A DNA stretch of 64,000 nt from Nipponacmea schrenckii. Lineage: Eukaryota > Mollusca > Gastropoda > Lottiidae. The stretch is taken from positions 11,428,338-11,492,337 of the forward strand of contig CM060199.1 in assembly GCA_030562195.1 (NCBI GenBank), read 5' to 3'. The notes beneath the pieces were generated by a model. The model was given only the letters and a program-made list of their open reading frames with translations. It was not told the DNA's origin and made no database searches. Position 1 is the stretch's first letter. Each line of letters opens with the position of its first letter. A program made the translations under genes and the position numbers. Positions 10,288 through 20,902 of the stretch are shown one piece after another.

Positions 10288-10720
10288 TGTGATGGACCAG
10301 ATTGTTGTCTTAAGTTATAAGAGTTGTCTTTCTTTTCTCTGTGTTTTAATCAGTATGTTACATAGAGTTATATTTGTTATGTAGAAATATAACTCTATGG
10401 TATGTTATGAACTCTTCTTTTTGGAGTCTTACAGAGTCACATGTTTACAAGTTGAAAAGTTGAATTTCCTTTGGTGAATTTCTTAAGTTTTGGCATACCC
10501 ATAGTGTAAGTAAACTACATAAATTTCTGTATCAACCTTTTATTAGTTCAGTAATCATATATTCAAATTGAAATGTTGCTATAAGTTTGTTTGAACTGTC
10601 AGAATGTTAATTTTCTTATGTTAGTAGCCTCCGACTTCCAGTCTCACTTTGATGTGGGCCTATGCATTATTTTTATATTGTAATTCTGGACTGTAACTTT
10701 AAGTAATTTGTATTTTTGTT
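10288..10720 (+). repeat. Putative 3' LTR of the second BEL element
   Basis: Begins TGTGATGGACCAG right after a purine tract (10281-10287), where a 3' LTR is expected. It contains a 15-bp perfect hairpin (10361-10375 with 10385-10399). No second copy exists here, so the end is a guess. Confidence 0.45.
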
Positions 10721-11089
10721 GCAGCTTTTTACCGCACTCATTGTCACAAATCATACAAATAAAGAAATTCCTGGTTTGTGTGGTGATTTTGAATGGTTTA
10801 GGCTATCTGCGATCATGGCAGAATATTTGACTAATAACAGTATATATCCATCAGTGGACTGCTGTGATAACTATACATCAAAATCCCTCTATAATCCTGT
10901 AAATCCACAAAATCAAGTAGTTAATTATAAAACGCATACATAGGCTACATGTACAATATATCTATTAAGCGATTAAATTTTAAAACAAGCATTCTTTATT
11001 TACATTATCATTGCAGAAACCTTTTTCAAGAACTAATAATTATTAATCGGCGCGTCAGTATATCATACTTGTATCTTTTATTATTTTGT
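10721..11089. other. Unassigned AT-rich stretch
   Basis: A short open frame (10716-10943) follows a splice-acceptor-like TTTTTGTTGCAG, but the predicted 75 residues resemble no family I know. I see nothing else in it. Confidence 0.35.
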
Positions 11090-12327
11090 TATACGCCCAC
11101 ATGAAAATGTGGACGTATATTGCCATCACCCCTGTCCGTCCGACGGTCCGTACGTCCGTCCGTCAACAATTACTTGTGTATGCGATACAGGCCAGAGTTT
11201 TTATCCGATTTGAATGAAACTTGGTATGTGTATTCATCTTGATAATATCTCGGACAAGTTCGAAAATAGCACGATTCCAGATGTCGGTTTATGAGTTTGG
11301 GCCCTTGATTAAATGAAAAAACGTTAAAATTTACTTGTGTACGCAATAGAAGCTGTAGTTTTTATCCGATTTGAATGAAACTTGGTATGTGTATTCATCT
11401 TGATAATATCTCGGACAAGTTCGAAAATGGCACGATTCCATATGTCGGTTTATGAGTTATGGCCCTTGATTAAATGGAAAAACGTTAAAATTTACTTGTG
11501 TACGCAATAGAAGCTGTGGTTTTCATCTGATTTGAATGAAACTTGGTATGTGTATTCATCTTAATAATATCTCGGACAAGTTCGAAAATGGCACGATTCC
11601 AGATGTCGGTTTATGAGTTATGGCCCTTGATTAAATGAAAAAACGTTAAAATTTACTTGTGTACGCAATAGAAGCTGTAGTTTTCATCCGATTTGAATGA
11701 AACTTGGTATGTGTATTCATCTTGATATCTCGGACAAGTTCGAAAATGGCACGATTCCAGATGTGGGTTTATGAGTTATGGCCCTTGATTAAATGAAAAA
11801 ACGTTAATTTTTACTTGTGTACACAATAGAAGATATAGTTTGCATCCGATTTTAATGAAACTTGGCATGTGTATTCATCTTGATAATATCTCAGACAAAT
11901 TTGAAAATGGCACGATTCCAGATGTCGGTTTATGAGTTATGGCCCTTGATTAAATGAAAAAACGTTAAAATGTACTTGTGTATGCAATAGAAGCTATAGA
12001 AGCTATAGTTTTCATCCGATATGAATGAAACTTGGTATGTGTATTCATCTTGATAATGTCTCGCCAGATGCCTGTTTATGAGTTATTGCCCTTAATTAAA
12101 TGAGAAAATGTTAAAATTTACTTGTGTACGCAATAGAAGCTGTAGTTTTTATCCGATTTGAATGAAACTTGGTATGTGTATTCATCTTAATAACATCTCG
12201 GACAAGTTCAAAAATGGTGCGATTCCAGATGTCGGTTTATGAGTTATTGCCCTGGATTAAATGAAAAAACATGGAATATTCTGTTTCCTGAAATGGGCGT
12301 ATGTGACCTTGCCTGGCAAGCTATCTT
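11090..12327. mobile_element. Pearl-like element with seven tandem cores
   Basis: The left end is a terminal hairpin, TATACGCCCACATG then ATGTGGACGTATA, followed by a CCGTCCGTCCGTC-type microsatellite. About seven copies of a roughly 165-bp unit follow (marker AATGAAACTTGGTATGTGTA). The right end is CTTGCCTGGCAAGCTATCTT. The same two ends appear in the opposite order at 39328-41449. This layout fits the non-autonomous pearl family of molluscs, which some authors link to Helitrons; that assignment is from memory of the architecture, not from alignment. Confidence 0.8.
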
Positions 12328-12436
12328 ATTAATCTGTATTATTGTGTATCATGATGTATGCTTCCCTAAATGGGCAAACAATAAAATAAATATCTATCAT
12401 ATCTGTAGTTAAATGAGACTGATTTGCTATATACGA

Positions 12437-13908
12437 CGGTGAGTGTAAAATTCCGACTCGGCCGACCTGCCGACTCGCATCAATAAAAGACTTGTTGGTC
12501 AAGATGAAGATTTCTCCTAAATTCTGGAATGTTTCTTATCATAATGAGAAAAAGAAAAAATAAATACCAAGATCAAAGGTTAAACAATTATTTTGACATA
12601 TAAAATGTCCAATGTTTTCTTTTTGTTAAGGGTAAATACGGTTTTCATCCTTTCTAGTTATTTTAAGCCCTCATTTTTTTTGTTATTGTGTTCTTATTTA
12701 CTTATATACGGTTGGGGGTGGGTTATTTTTTTTTCTTTCGTTTAAATATTCAGACAAATCTCTATTATCCAGAATAATTAATTACAGTGTCAGTGATCTG
12801 GATTATCTAGGCTATTGAAGACATCTTCATCAATGGCGACCATGTCACTAACATCAACAAATGTGGAACCTCTTCAGAAAATAGATTTAAGCAGTGACGA
12901 AAGGTTTTTACTCATAATTTCTGATGTGCCATACAATGAGGCAATATCTAATCCGCCACTCCAGCCAAGCGACTTGCTCCACCCCCAACCGTATACAAGT
13001 AAATAACTAGAACTGTGAACAGTACTGAGAGTGGCAAACAACCCCTATGGGGCCACTTGATACATGGTCACGTGATATAGCCTTTTGAATTTTTAAACAC
13101 TCAAAACAAACTTTTTAACAATCATTATAAGCATATGTATGGACAGCTTAGGTCAAGTACATTTTACTTGAAAATTATTAAGGAAATTGAAGGTCAAGGT
13201 CACTTGATATAGCCTATTGAATTTTTTTAAAAACTAAAACGGGTACAAAAAAATTGTTGTCGGCCATTATAGGCCTATGTGTGGATAGCAAAGGTCAAGA
13301 ACACTCTACTTGTAAAAATTCAGGGTCATTGAAGGTCAAGGTCATTTGATATAGCCTTTTAATTTTTTTAAAAATTCAATCGGGCTTCAAAAAAAATTGA
13401 ATTTGAAAATGAAAATTCTGTTCCATGCAAATTTTAGATAAAGTAACAAGGTTTCAAAAACCACCAAAATCGTACAAATCGAAGAAAAATTAGCTAAATG
13501 TCACCGTTCTGTGATAACACATAAAGTTTCACTTCCGGTTAGAATTTTTTCCTCTAATTGGGTTCTAATTATGCCTGATAGTTTATATGTATAGCTTTTG
13601 TACTCATTTCTTACATACACCGGAGGTTGGGTCACCCAGTCTTATGAGAACAAAAAATGACAAATTTGTAATTTGCCACTCAAAAAAATGAGGGCTTAAA
13701 ATAACTAAAAAGGATGAAAATCGCAAAAAGAAAACATTGGACATTTTATATTTCAAAATAATTGCTTAATCTTTGATCTTAGTATACTATTTATTTTTTT
13801 CGTTTTCTCATTATGATAAGAAACATTCCAGAATTTAGGAGAAATATTCATCTTGATCAACAAGTCTTTTTTAATGCGGGTCGGTCGAGTCGGAATTTTA
13901 CACTCACC
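12437..13908. mobile_element. Mutator-like element with long terminal inverted repeats
   Basis: The ends are inverted repeats of about 240 bp (12438-12685 with 13675-13908), starting GGTGAGTGTAAAATTCCGAC. The 10-bp word CTATATACGA flanks both sides (12427-12436 and 13909-13918), which fits the 9-10-bp target duplications of Mutator-like elements. Inside are a nested 27-bp inverted repeat and three diverged units of about 125-145 bp containing GGTCACTTGATATAGCC-like words. No transposase is visible, so it is non-autonomous. Confidence 0.8.
12697..13008. repeat. Inverted-repeat unit nested in the Mutator-like element
   Basis: TTTACTTATATACGGTTGGG near 12700 pairs with its complement near 12985-13006, with about 27 bp per arm and two mismatches. 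It encloses about 250 bases that are richer in GC than their surroundings and hold an open frame (12815-13006, 63 codons) of no known family. It may be a separate small transposon or a captured host fragment. Confidence 0.7.
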
Positions 13909-13918
13909 CTATATACGA

Positions 13919-15223
13919 GTAGAATCGTCGGAGCCATGGACTGAATTATTATCTTCACCGGTCTGACCCATAACTATGATAAATTTGGTAATATGGCGTT
14001 GTTAATGTGTTAGGCCTATATAAGGACCACAAAAGAAAACACATTTGAATAGAGTTCTCACATAATTTATTAAAACTATAAAACCATTTAACCATAAAAA
14101 ACGTGAACAATGCGGAGTCAAATAAAAATTGATCCACCTGTAAAAACAATAGACCAAATGTTACTTCGGTACTATAACGTTTAATTTGGCTACAGATGAG
14201 AGACTTTAAATAACAAAGGTATTTTCTAGGACTTTGGCTTTTCTGGACGCGCTAATCGTACGTACAAATTCATTGATGATAGAATTAAATGTGAAAAATG
14301 ACAAAATAAGATACAAATTAACATTGAAATGTTTAACTATATACATATAATAAGATACATAAAACATGCCAAATTGCCAACAATTAATCTTCACAAATTA
14401 CAGAAATAGGTAGAATGGTAAAAACTATGGAAGACCGAACAGCCCAATATTAAGACGTTTTAATCCCTAATCATTAGTTCGTAATGCTTAATTCATAATC
14501 CTTCATTTGTCAGTCATTTTTGACATTTGTATAACAAAATCAACATTTGTTCATAAAAATAAAAATTCGTTCTCTAAATCGATAATTAGTGAAATAAAAA
14601 TTAGGCTAATTCTACTTTTTTTCTTTACAATTCTTCAAATACAATTAACCACTAGGCCAAAGACCACTTCATATGTCATTTATCATCTCACCTATCATAC
14701 ATTGACACCTATAATCCCTTAAGCTTCGGACAGACTGAGCAAATTTCATTCGGCCGAACAATTCGCCTCCGAATTCATTCGGCCGACTTAGGTGTACACA
14801 ATAGGAGAATCTCTTTGTTGATAATTCACTGGTGACACTTCGGGCGTCTGTGATTGGTTGAGTTACAGGATATTTCGCCATTGGACAGACCCACCGAATA
14901 AGTCATCGGCGATGAATATTCGGGTAAATAATATCAAACTTGTTTGATTCCGGCGAATGTATTCGGCCGAAGGTCGGCCGACCGTCGCAGTACTAGGCGA
15001 TGTTCACTGCCGATCGACCCGGCCGAACCATTTGCCGTGAAAATTCGCCCAGACTGTACACTCACAGCCACAGCGTACTCACAGTACACACAAATCTTTT
15101 GCTCCCGAATCAATTCATCTTCGCAACAGCCAAATATATAAAAAGAATACATGTTCATCTGTCTGCCCAGTATTGCAATTCGAATCGTAGCATCGGGGAT
15201 TTTTTTCCCCAAGGCTCTAAAGT
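13919..15223. other. Non-coding stretch with a TTCGGCCGA-rich patch
   Basis: 14745-15040 is CpG-rich against an AT-rich background and repeats ATTCGGCCGAA/ATTCGGCCGAC several times in both orientations, which suggests a degraded inverted-repeat element. I see no supported gene; the short frames there overlap on both strands. Confidence 0.4.
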
Positions 15224-15440
15224 ATGGTGGCCCATCCTATATACTGCATATATTTATTATTTTGAAAAATATATATTTGAAGTCAAATTTATTTCCATCA
15301 AAATTTAAAAAAAAAATCAGATATTAATAGTAATAATAATAAAAATTTGTCATTAAATTTTGATTCAAAATGAAAATTAAAAAAAAAATTAATAAATAAA
15401 TAGAAAAAAGAAATCAAATTTAAATTCGGTGACCCAGAGC
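15224..15440. repeat. Solo end of the TGGTGGCCCAT family with AT-rich body
   Basis: TATGGTGGCCCATCC at 15224 matches the left terminus of the element at 18079 and is followed by the same kind of A/T-only simple sequence. No matching right end was found. Confidence 0.45.
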
Positions 15441-16130
15441 TGCCCTTTATGAAACTGTCTTTAGAAGAAGGGCTGGTTAGTCAATAAATATAAATTTAAC
15501 AGTTGTGGTTTGTCTGAAATTATGGGGGAATCAATTGCACTTCGGTCACTGTGCAATTAGTCAATTTTTATGTGCATCAAAATTTACAAAGATCAGAATT
15601 TCTATCATTTGAGGAGAGATTCTCCACTCTTTTGTTTGGGTATTTGAACTCTGGATACATCAAAAAAGAAGAAAAAGAAATCAGTGGCTATTTCTTTGTA
15701 TATATGATTGAGATGAGGCTATATAGGGCGATGATGAGCTTCACCAGCTCATTTGTTTTTATTTCCGTCTGAGGGAAATGCACAACAAACTTTCAATCGA
15801 AGACTTCTTTCAGTTAGGCATTAGGTTACTATCAGAATCTACAGTCAGATATACTAACAACCATCAGCGCCGCTTGTCGTCATAATTTCAATGTACACTG
15901 TTGTGCAGACAGGTGGCGCTGTTTGAAATGTATTTGGTGCAATGTCAAGCAACATTATTTTGTTGGGCACGATTTGTATTTGAAGAATTTTTACCGAAGA
16001 AATGCTAAAGGACACTTGTGTATTTTAATTTGGTTTAAATAGTAGTTATCCTCCTACACTATTCATGTCTCGCCTGAGGGTGGGTCAAAGTTTTTTTTTC
16101 ATGAATTTCAATCGCTAAGTCGCCATCTCA
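15441..16130. other. Unassigned stretch
   Basis: An open frame of 73 codons (15551-15772) has no recognisable motif. Nothing else stands out. Confidence 0.3.
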
Positions 16131-16135
16131 AATAT

Positions 16136-16246
16136 CTCAAATTGCGTGCGCATTCAAAAATTCCAATGTTACAGGGTCACGAAAGGAAAGAACAAGGTTA
16201 TCATTCGCTGTTTCCATCACGTGACCCTGTAACGTCGCAATTTGAG
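16136..16246. repeat. Nested inverted repeats
   Basis: CTCAAATTGCG (16136-16146) pairs with CGCAATTTGAG (16236-16246), and inside them GTTACAGGGTCACG (16168-16181) pairs perfectly with 16220-16233. Probably a small or decayed inverted-repeat element. Confidence 0.7.
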
Positions 16247-16769
16247 TTGATGAAGGTACGGAAAATCCCTAATCCCCAGCCATGTCTGTCCAAATAGCTA
16301 TCCGAGGCTGAGAAAAAAGTCAGCAAGGTTCAGACTACCCTTGACCTATACTACGAACAGACTCAGACATGCATTTATGAGATAATGCAAATATACGGAT
16401 ATGAGTTCAACAAAAATTAGTTGGTCAAAATACGATTTGAAGCATTGTATATAATATACTAAAAATTATAACGTAAAATGAGAGTATATCGTATAATGCA
16501 AATAAACACAAATCTGTATAGTTTAGGTCCACCAACGCATTTGACATTTTAAAAAAAGGAGGGGTCAACTGCATAAACTTCGTAGTAAAAGTGGGGGGGG
16601 GGGTACTGACAAGTACTACCCCGAAATGTCTACAAAGTGAAAGATCCCTAATACAAGCTACATAGAGGATCTTTCATGTTGTATGAATAAAATGAACACT
16701 GTTCGTTAGTAGCTCTTGTTGGGGTCTAACTTTTTTTCATGGATAACAGCGCATGCGCTTAAAGATGTT

Positions 16770-16816
16770 AGCCCATTGAATGCGGCCCATTGAATACAAT
16801 ATCCATTCAATGGGCT
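16770..16816. repeat. Short perfect hairpin
   Basis: AGCCCATTGAATG (16770-16782) pairs with CATTCAATGGGCT (16804-16816) across 21 bases. The loop carries a further GCCCATTGAATA copy. A G-run (about 12 bases) lies nearby, around 16600. Confidence 0.75.
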
Positions 16817-17300
16817 GGATTTCATGGGACACAAGAATATCACTTTTATCCAAACTTTTTTTTTATCTGGGAAACGGATTTCAAACAAATTTTAAATTTT
16901 TATTTTTCAGGTCACTTATCGTAATATTCTATCTGAAGGCTTAATTTAGCTCGCATTTGAATTCTGACAAGATTAATTTTGCAATTCATGAAATGCATGT
17001 ATATTCGTGAAAGTCCATTTTGTACAAATTGTAAAAGTTGGTATTGGTAATTTTATGATTGATTTGTAAGCGCTCATTACGAGTTTGGACCTAGTTTAAG
17101 TTATCGAAACAGCTCCTTAAATGATAGCATCAAACGCCTTACGGGAGTAGTCGGGAGAATCCTATAATCCGATCCAGAAAAAAGCTATGCCAGCGGCAAG
17201 CCGTGGTTGTAGGGGTATGGGGGAGTAAATGGTCCAGATGTGCTGCAATTGATAATCATGCAATTGCTATGAGAGTGATCGATTACAGGGGGTAAATTAC

Positions 17301-17530
17301 CTTGTTTCTCTTAGTATTGTGACCAAAATAGCATGTGCCCGTATTACTGTGACCAGAATTCCTTGTGCCCGTATCACTGTGACCAAAATACCTTGAGGCC
17401 GTATTACTGTGACCAAATTACCTTGTGCCCGTATTACTGTGACCATATTACCCTGTGCCCGTATTACTGTGACCATATTACCTTGTGCCCGTATTACTGT
17501 GACCATATTTCCGGTGACCAAATTTCTTGT
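17301..17530. repeat. 30-bp minisatellite, about seven units
   Basis: The unit CCTTGTGCCCGTATTACTGT then GACCAAATTA repeats with period exactly 30 from 17331 to 17510, with a degenerate unit on each side. Because 30 is a multiple of three, both strands stay open and give repetitive peptides; I regard these as by-products. Confidence 0.9.
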
Positions 17531-17540
17531 GACCAAGTAA

Positions 17541-18078
17541 CCGTTCCCCGTTATGAAACCGTTTGAATTTGTTTCTTATCCAAATTAAAACTATCCCAGT
17601 GTTTCTAAAGGAGTTACTCTATACAAATTTAGCAGACGATACAAATTAGTTACCTTTTATTCGGTCTAATTAATAGCATTTTTCTTTCTACTTTTTAATA
17701 AATTTGTTTATTCATATACTTATTTATAGATTTGAATGTACAACGTTATAAATCTGTTTTTCTCAAAGTTAATTATACGTTGCACAATAGACTGCATAAA
17801 TATCTTAAACCACCTATTTCCAATAAGGCGGAAACTTAAATGTGAACTACCCAAAGAAAGGTATAGTTACAAATTTGATTTCAAGCCTATTACAATGAAA
17901 TCAAACTATATGCTGTATGTGATATAATACTTGAAAAATCCAGGTATTAAAGTACAAGGGAGCCTTAAAGCTATGGGCAAAATGTCGATTTCCAAGCATA
18001 GTGCTGTACTAAGCTGTAGTTTTTTTTATGTAATCAATCATTGTACAGATTTACCAATCGTGATTTAACTATTATGTA
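17541..18078. other. Unassigned AT-rich spacer
   Basis: No gene or repeat recognised. Confidence 0.3.
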
Positions 18079-19584
18079 TGGTGGCCCATGAGCGCCATAG
18101 TGGTTATACTAGAGTACATTTTTTTTTTAAAATTCAAATTCATTTTTTTTTTTTCCACTTTCATTTTGATTTTAAATTCATTTTACTACCATGTCGTTTT
18201 TATTTTACTTTCATTTCGAATTTTTTTAACTCTTCATTTTTGAAAATTAAATTTATTTTTATTTCATTTTCATTTCGGATTTATTTTACTTTCATTTTTT
18301 TTAATTCACTCTTATTTCACTTTCGTTTTGTTTTTAAAATCACTTTACTTTTACTTGTTACTTTTTGATTTAATTCTATTTCGTTTTGATTATCAAAAAA
18401 AAAAGTCTCTTTATCTACTGTGCCTAATGACGTCTGTTATCTATAGACGTCATTGACTGTGCCATAGTGTCCAGATTATCCAGTAAAGTATTAGCAGTTA
18501 GCCTCTGTTCAGGAGTCACTCTAGTCCACGATGACTTTCTCTTGTGAGATAATAGCAATTATTGAAACCAGAGTAAGGCTTGAAAATACGCATGAAATCA
18601 TTGGTATATAAAGCACAAAAACAAAACTAGCATTTAATTTAGTAAATGAGTTCCCAATATAGTACCGCTACAATTTTTCTGTTTTTAGCGACAAATTGTT
18701 GAATCAGCCGCCATTTTGAAATGTGTAAAATTATTCACGCAACCATTTCCGGAGAAGAGTTACTATTAGTGTAATAACTACTTGCTTTTGATGCATAAAT
18801 CATGTAGAAAATCGAATATATCATATAAAATTGTTCTAATATTCAATTTAATTAATAAGTTTCAAGTTTTAAAATAACTATTTATTATAATACCTAATAT
18901 TTTGTTTTTATGTACGGTTATCAATGTGTCCAAATTTGAACTCATGTTTGACAGTCAATCAAATCGAAGTTGACCAAAAAATGGCAGATATGATTTTATA
19001 TTTTCGACCTTCTTGCCGATCGGCCTAAAGTTTTCGATAACTGAAAGTAATTAGGTGTTGACCTTAATGGACTTTAGTGTGGATATGTTGTTCTATATGT
19101 AAAATGCGCGATTGGCTGATTGCAACGAACAGTAAGCTCACAATTTAACCATAAATCTTGTCTACACAGTGTAGACAGAACTGCGATTGTCTTCGCCTAG
19201 ACCCAATGTAGACGGAAGGGTATGTGAAGCGTAGCGAAACCCCTTTCGTCTACGATTTTGACTAGAGTCACTCTATTATTGCACCCACATGTAAGCAAAT
19301 GCCCATATCATGGACAAAAACATCGAGTTCTTAGGATTTGCAGTTATGGTCGATTTACACGATCTGTGCAAAGGGTGAAAATGAAAACATGTGGCTCAAA
19401 CAGGCCTAAATTCCTACCCTTGTAAATTGGGAAGATTATTATCATTATTATCACAGTAGTTATTCCCCTTGAATATGCTTATGCGAGTAACCTCCCTTAA
19501 CATGTGGTGTTTTGTCACAAGTTCATGCAGTTTGATTTAAGATAAAATAATATCTCCCACACAATCACTGTTCATGGGCCACCA
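18079..19584. mobile_element. 1.5-kb element with 13-bp terminal inverted repeats and TA flanks
   Basis: TGGTGGCCCATGA at 18079 pairs with TCATGGGCCACCA ending at 19584, and TA stands on both sides (18077-18078, 19585-19586). The left third (18118-18410) is T-rich simple sequence built on TTTCATTTT words. A small palindrome, AATGACGTC with GACGTCATT, lies at about 18426-18456. No transposase is seen. The TA target fits the mariner/Tc1 or a related group, but no catalytic core is present to test this. Confidence 0.65.
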
Positions 19585-19599
19585 TAGTACAGTTCAAAA

Positions 19600-19856
19600 T
19601 GCTTTGTAAAAAAATATTATACATAGTAAAAAAATTTCCATTAGCGGTCTAATAATTCAGTTAAATGGACTTGTTTACGAGTTGAACGTGTGTGTACAAA
19701 GCAAAATTCCACTCCAAATAATAGCTCATTCAGGACGTTGACTTAATGTATCTTTGTCACTAACCATTCTTCACTTTTTCTGTCTGAACAAATATTTATA
19801 AATTGGTTCTATTAAGATAAGGATTGTAAATCTTGGAAAATATATCAATTAAACTG
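19600..19856. repeat. Dispersed repeat, copy 1
   Basis: Shares with 27185-27480 the words GCGGTCTAATAATTCAGTTAAAT (one change), CAGGACGTTGA and TTTTTCTGTCTGAACA in the same order and spacing. It directly borders the 38-bp minisatellite. Confidence 0.7.
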
Positions 19857-19860
19857 GTAT

Positions 19861-20084
19861 GTGTAGGTAATACAATAACAGAAACACTCCACCATTTGTC
19901 TGGTGTTATACACTAACAGAAACACACCACCATTTGTCTGGTGTAGGCTAATACAATAACAGAAACACTCCACCATTTGTCTGGTGTTATACAATAACAG
20001 AAACACACCACCATTTGTCTGGTGTAATACAATAACAGAAACACACCACCATTTGTCTGGTGTTATACAATAACAGAAACACAC
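19861..20084. repeat. 38-bp minisatellite, left block
   Basis: Units read ACAGAAACACACCACCATTT then GTCTGGTGTAATACAATA, period 38, with some units lengthened by a GGCTA insertion. Each unit contains the dyad CACCA...TGGTG. The block ends exactly where the Gypsy LTR begins. Confidence 0.95.
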
Positions 20085-20277
20085 TGTTTTATTATGTTCT
20101 TTATCAATCAAAGAAGATGTAAGCTTGTAGACATATTTATTCATAAGCGGTACATTGATGTGTCCATAGGCCATTTAGTAAACTTCTAGAATGAATCGAT
20201 CATAATGACGTGTCTCTAGTGATGACGTCACACAGCGGGAAATACAAACTTGTTATCTAACAGTACATAATACAACA
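20085..20277 (-). repeat. Gypsy 3' LTR
   Basis: Identical by eye to 24694-24886. Contains the palindromic CRE-type word TGACGTCA at 20222-20229, a plausible promoter element of the LTR. Confidence 0.93.
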
Positions 20278-20293
20278 TCCCCCTTATTTAAAG
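20278..20293 (-). promoter_or_regulatory. Gypsy polypurine tract
   Basis: Read on the minus strand it is CTTTAAATAAGGGGGA directly before the 3' LTR, the normal place for plus-strand priming. Confidence 0.75.
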
Positions 20294-20425
20294 TTATTAT
20301 GATCAATCTCACATAATACATTAACTAAACACAAATTGTCTATTTTGACACTAGATTTACATGAGAAAGTCTGAACATTTGGAAAACCTGTTTGTAAGTA
20401 TCGTTTAATGAATACATTAACTATT

Positions 20426-20902
20426 TTATATTTCTGTAATTAATCTTTTAACCGGTTTCCTTTTGCGTTTAGACTTTCTTAAAACTTGAGTAAACTTATT
20501 TTGAACAACGGGACTAGAATTATTTTCTACAATAGGACTAAACGAATTAACTGGAGGTACTGATGAAAATCTTGTATGCTTTTGTGTACCTTCATTACTA
20601 ACTTCTTGTTGCTCAAAATCTTCAATATCATTGTAAGTAAGCTCTTGATTACAAGACGGTTCACATGGAACTAAGTTTGATCTATTACGTCTTAAACATC
20701 CTTTAGAAGTATTAACAATATAAGAACTAGGAGAAGTATGTTTCTTAACTATTGTTCCATGAGATTTACTGTCTCTAATAAAAACATTTTGTTCAGGTTC
20801 TAAATCTTTTAAACGATTAACCTTATGACGTTTATCAAAATTACACTTAGTTTTAGCTCTATATATCTCTTCCCTTTCCCTATTAAACTTAAATAAGACC
20901 AA
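20426..20902 (-). pseudogene. Gypsy integrase C-terminal part
   Basis: 158 codons holding the C-terminal integrase region (DLEPEQNVFIRD, SSYIVNTSKGCLRRNRSNLV) and a basic tail (RKSKRKRKPVKRL) ending in a stop at 20426. It lies one frame away from the upstream integrase core; the two overlap at 20809-20902, and a single-base change near 20910 accounts for the break. Confidence 0.8.

Larger units (their letters stand above)
8225..10720 (+). mobile_element. Second BEL/Pao element, internally deleted
   Basis: Gag remnant (8225-8815), a 70-bp filler (8813-8882), integrase (8883-10200), a purine tract and the start of a 3' LTR at about 10288. Protease, RT and RNase H are gone. No 5' LTR matching the sequence after 10288 is seen upstream. 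The opposite orientation and different protein sequence show it is not a copy of the 1229-7332 element. The right end of the LTR could not be fixed, so the end given is approximate. Confidence 0.75.

Noticed and set aside
11090..12327. CRISPR-like array
   Set aside because: Units are contiguous tandem repeats of about 165 bp with no unique spacers, in a eukaryotic genome.
12815..13006. 63-codon frame inside the Mutator-like element as a real gene
   Set aside because: It is short, and its end runs into the inverted-repeat arm; kept only as a possible captured fragment.
14934..15308. Overlapping frames of 65-102 codons on both strands
   Set aside because: They overlap each other in a CpG-rich palindromic patch, and none resembles a protein family.
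17297..17566. Cysteine-rich repeat peptide (CPYYCDQ)
   Set aside because: A 30-bp minisatellite stays open on both strands by arithmetic; no signal peptide, splice context or flanking coding sequence supports a gene.
18078..18368. Phe-rich plus-strand frame
   Set aside because: Product of T-rich simple sequence inside a transposon.
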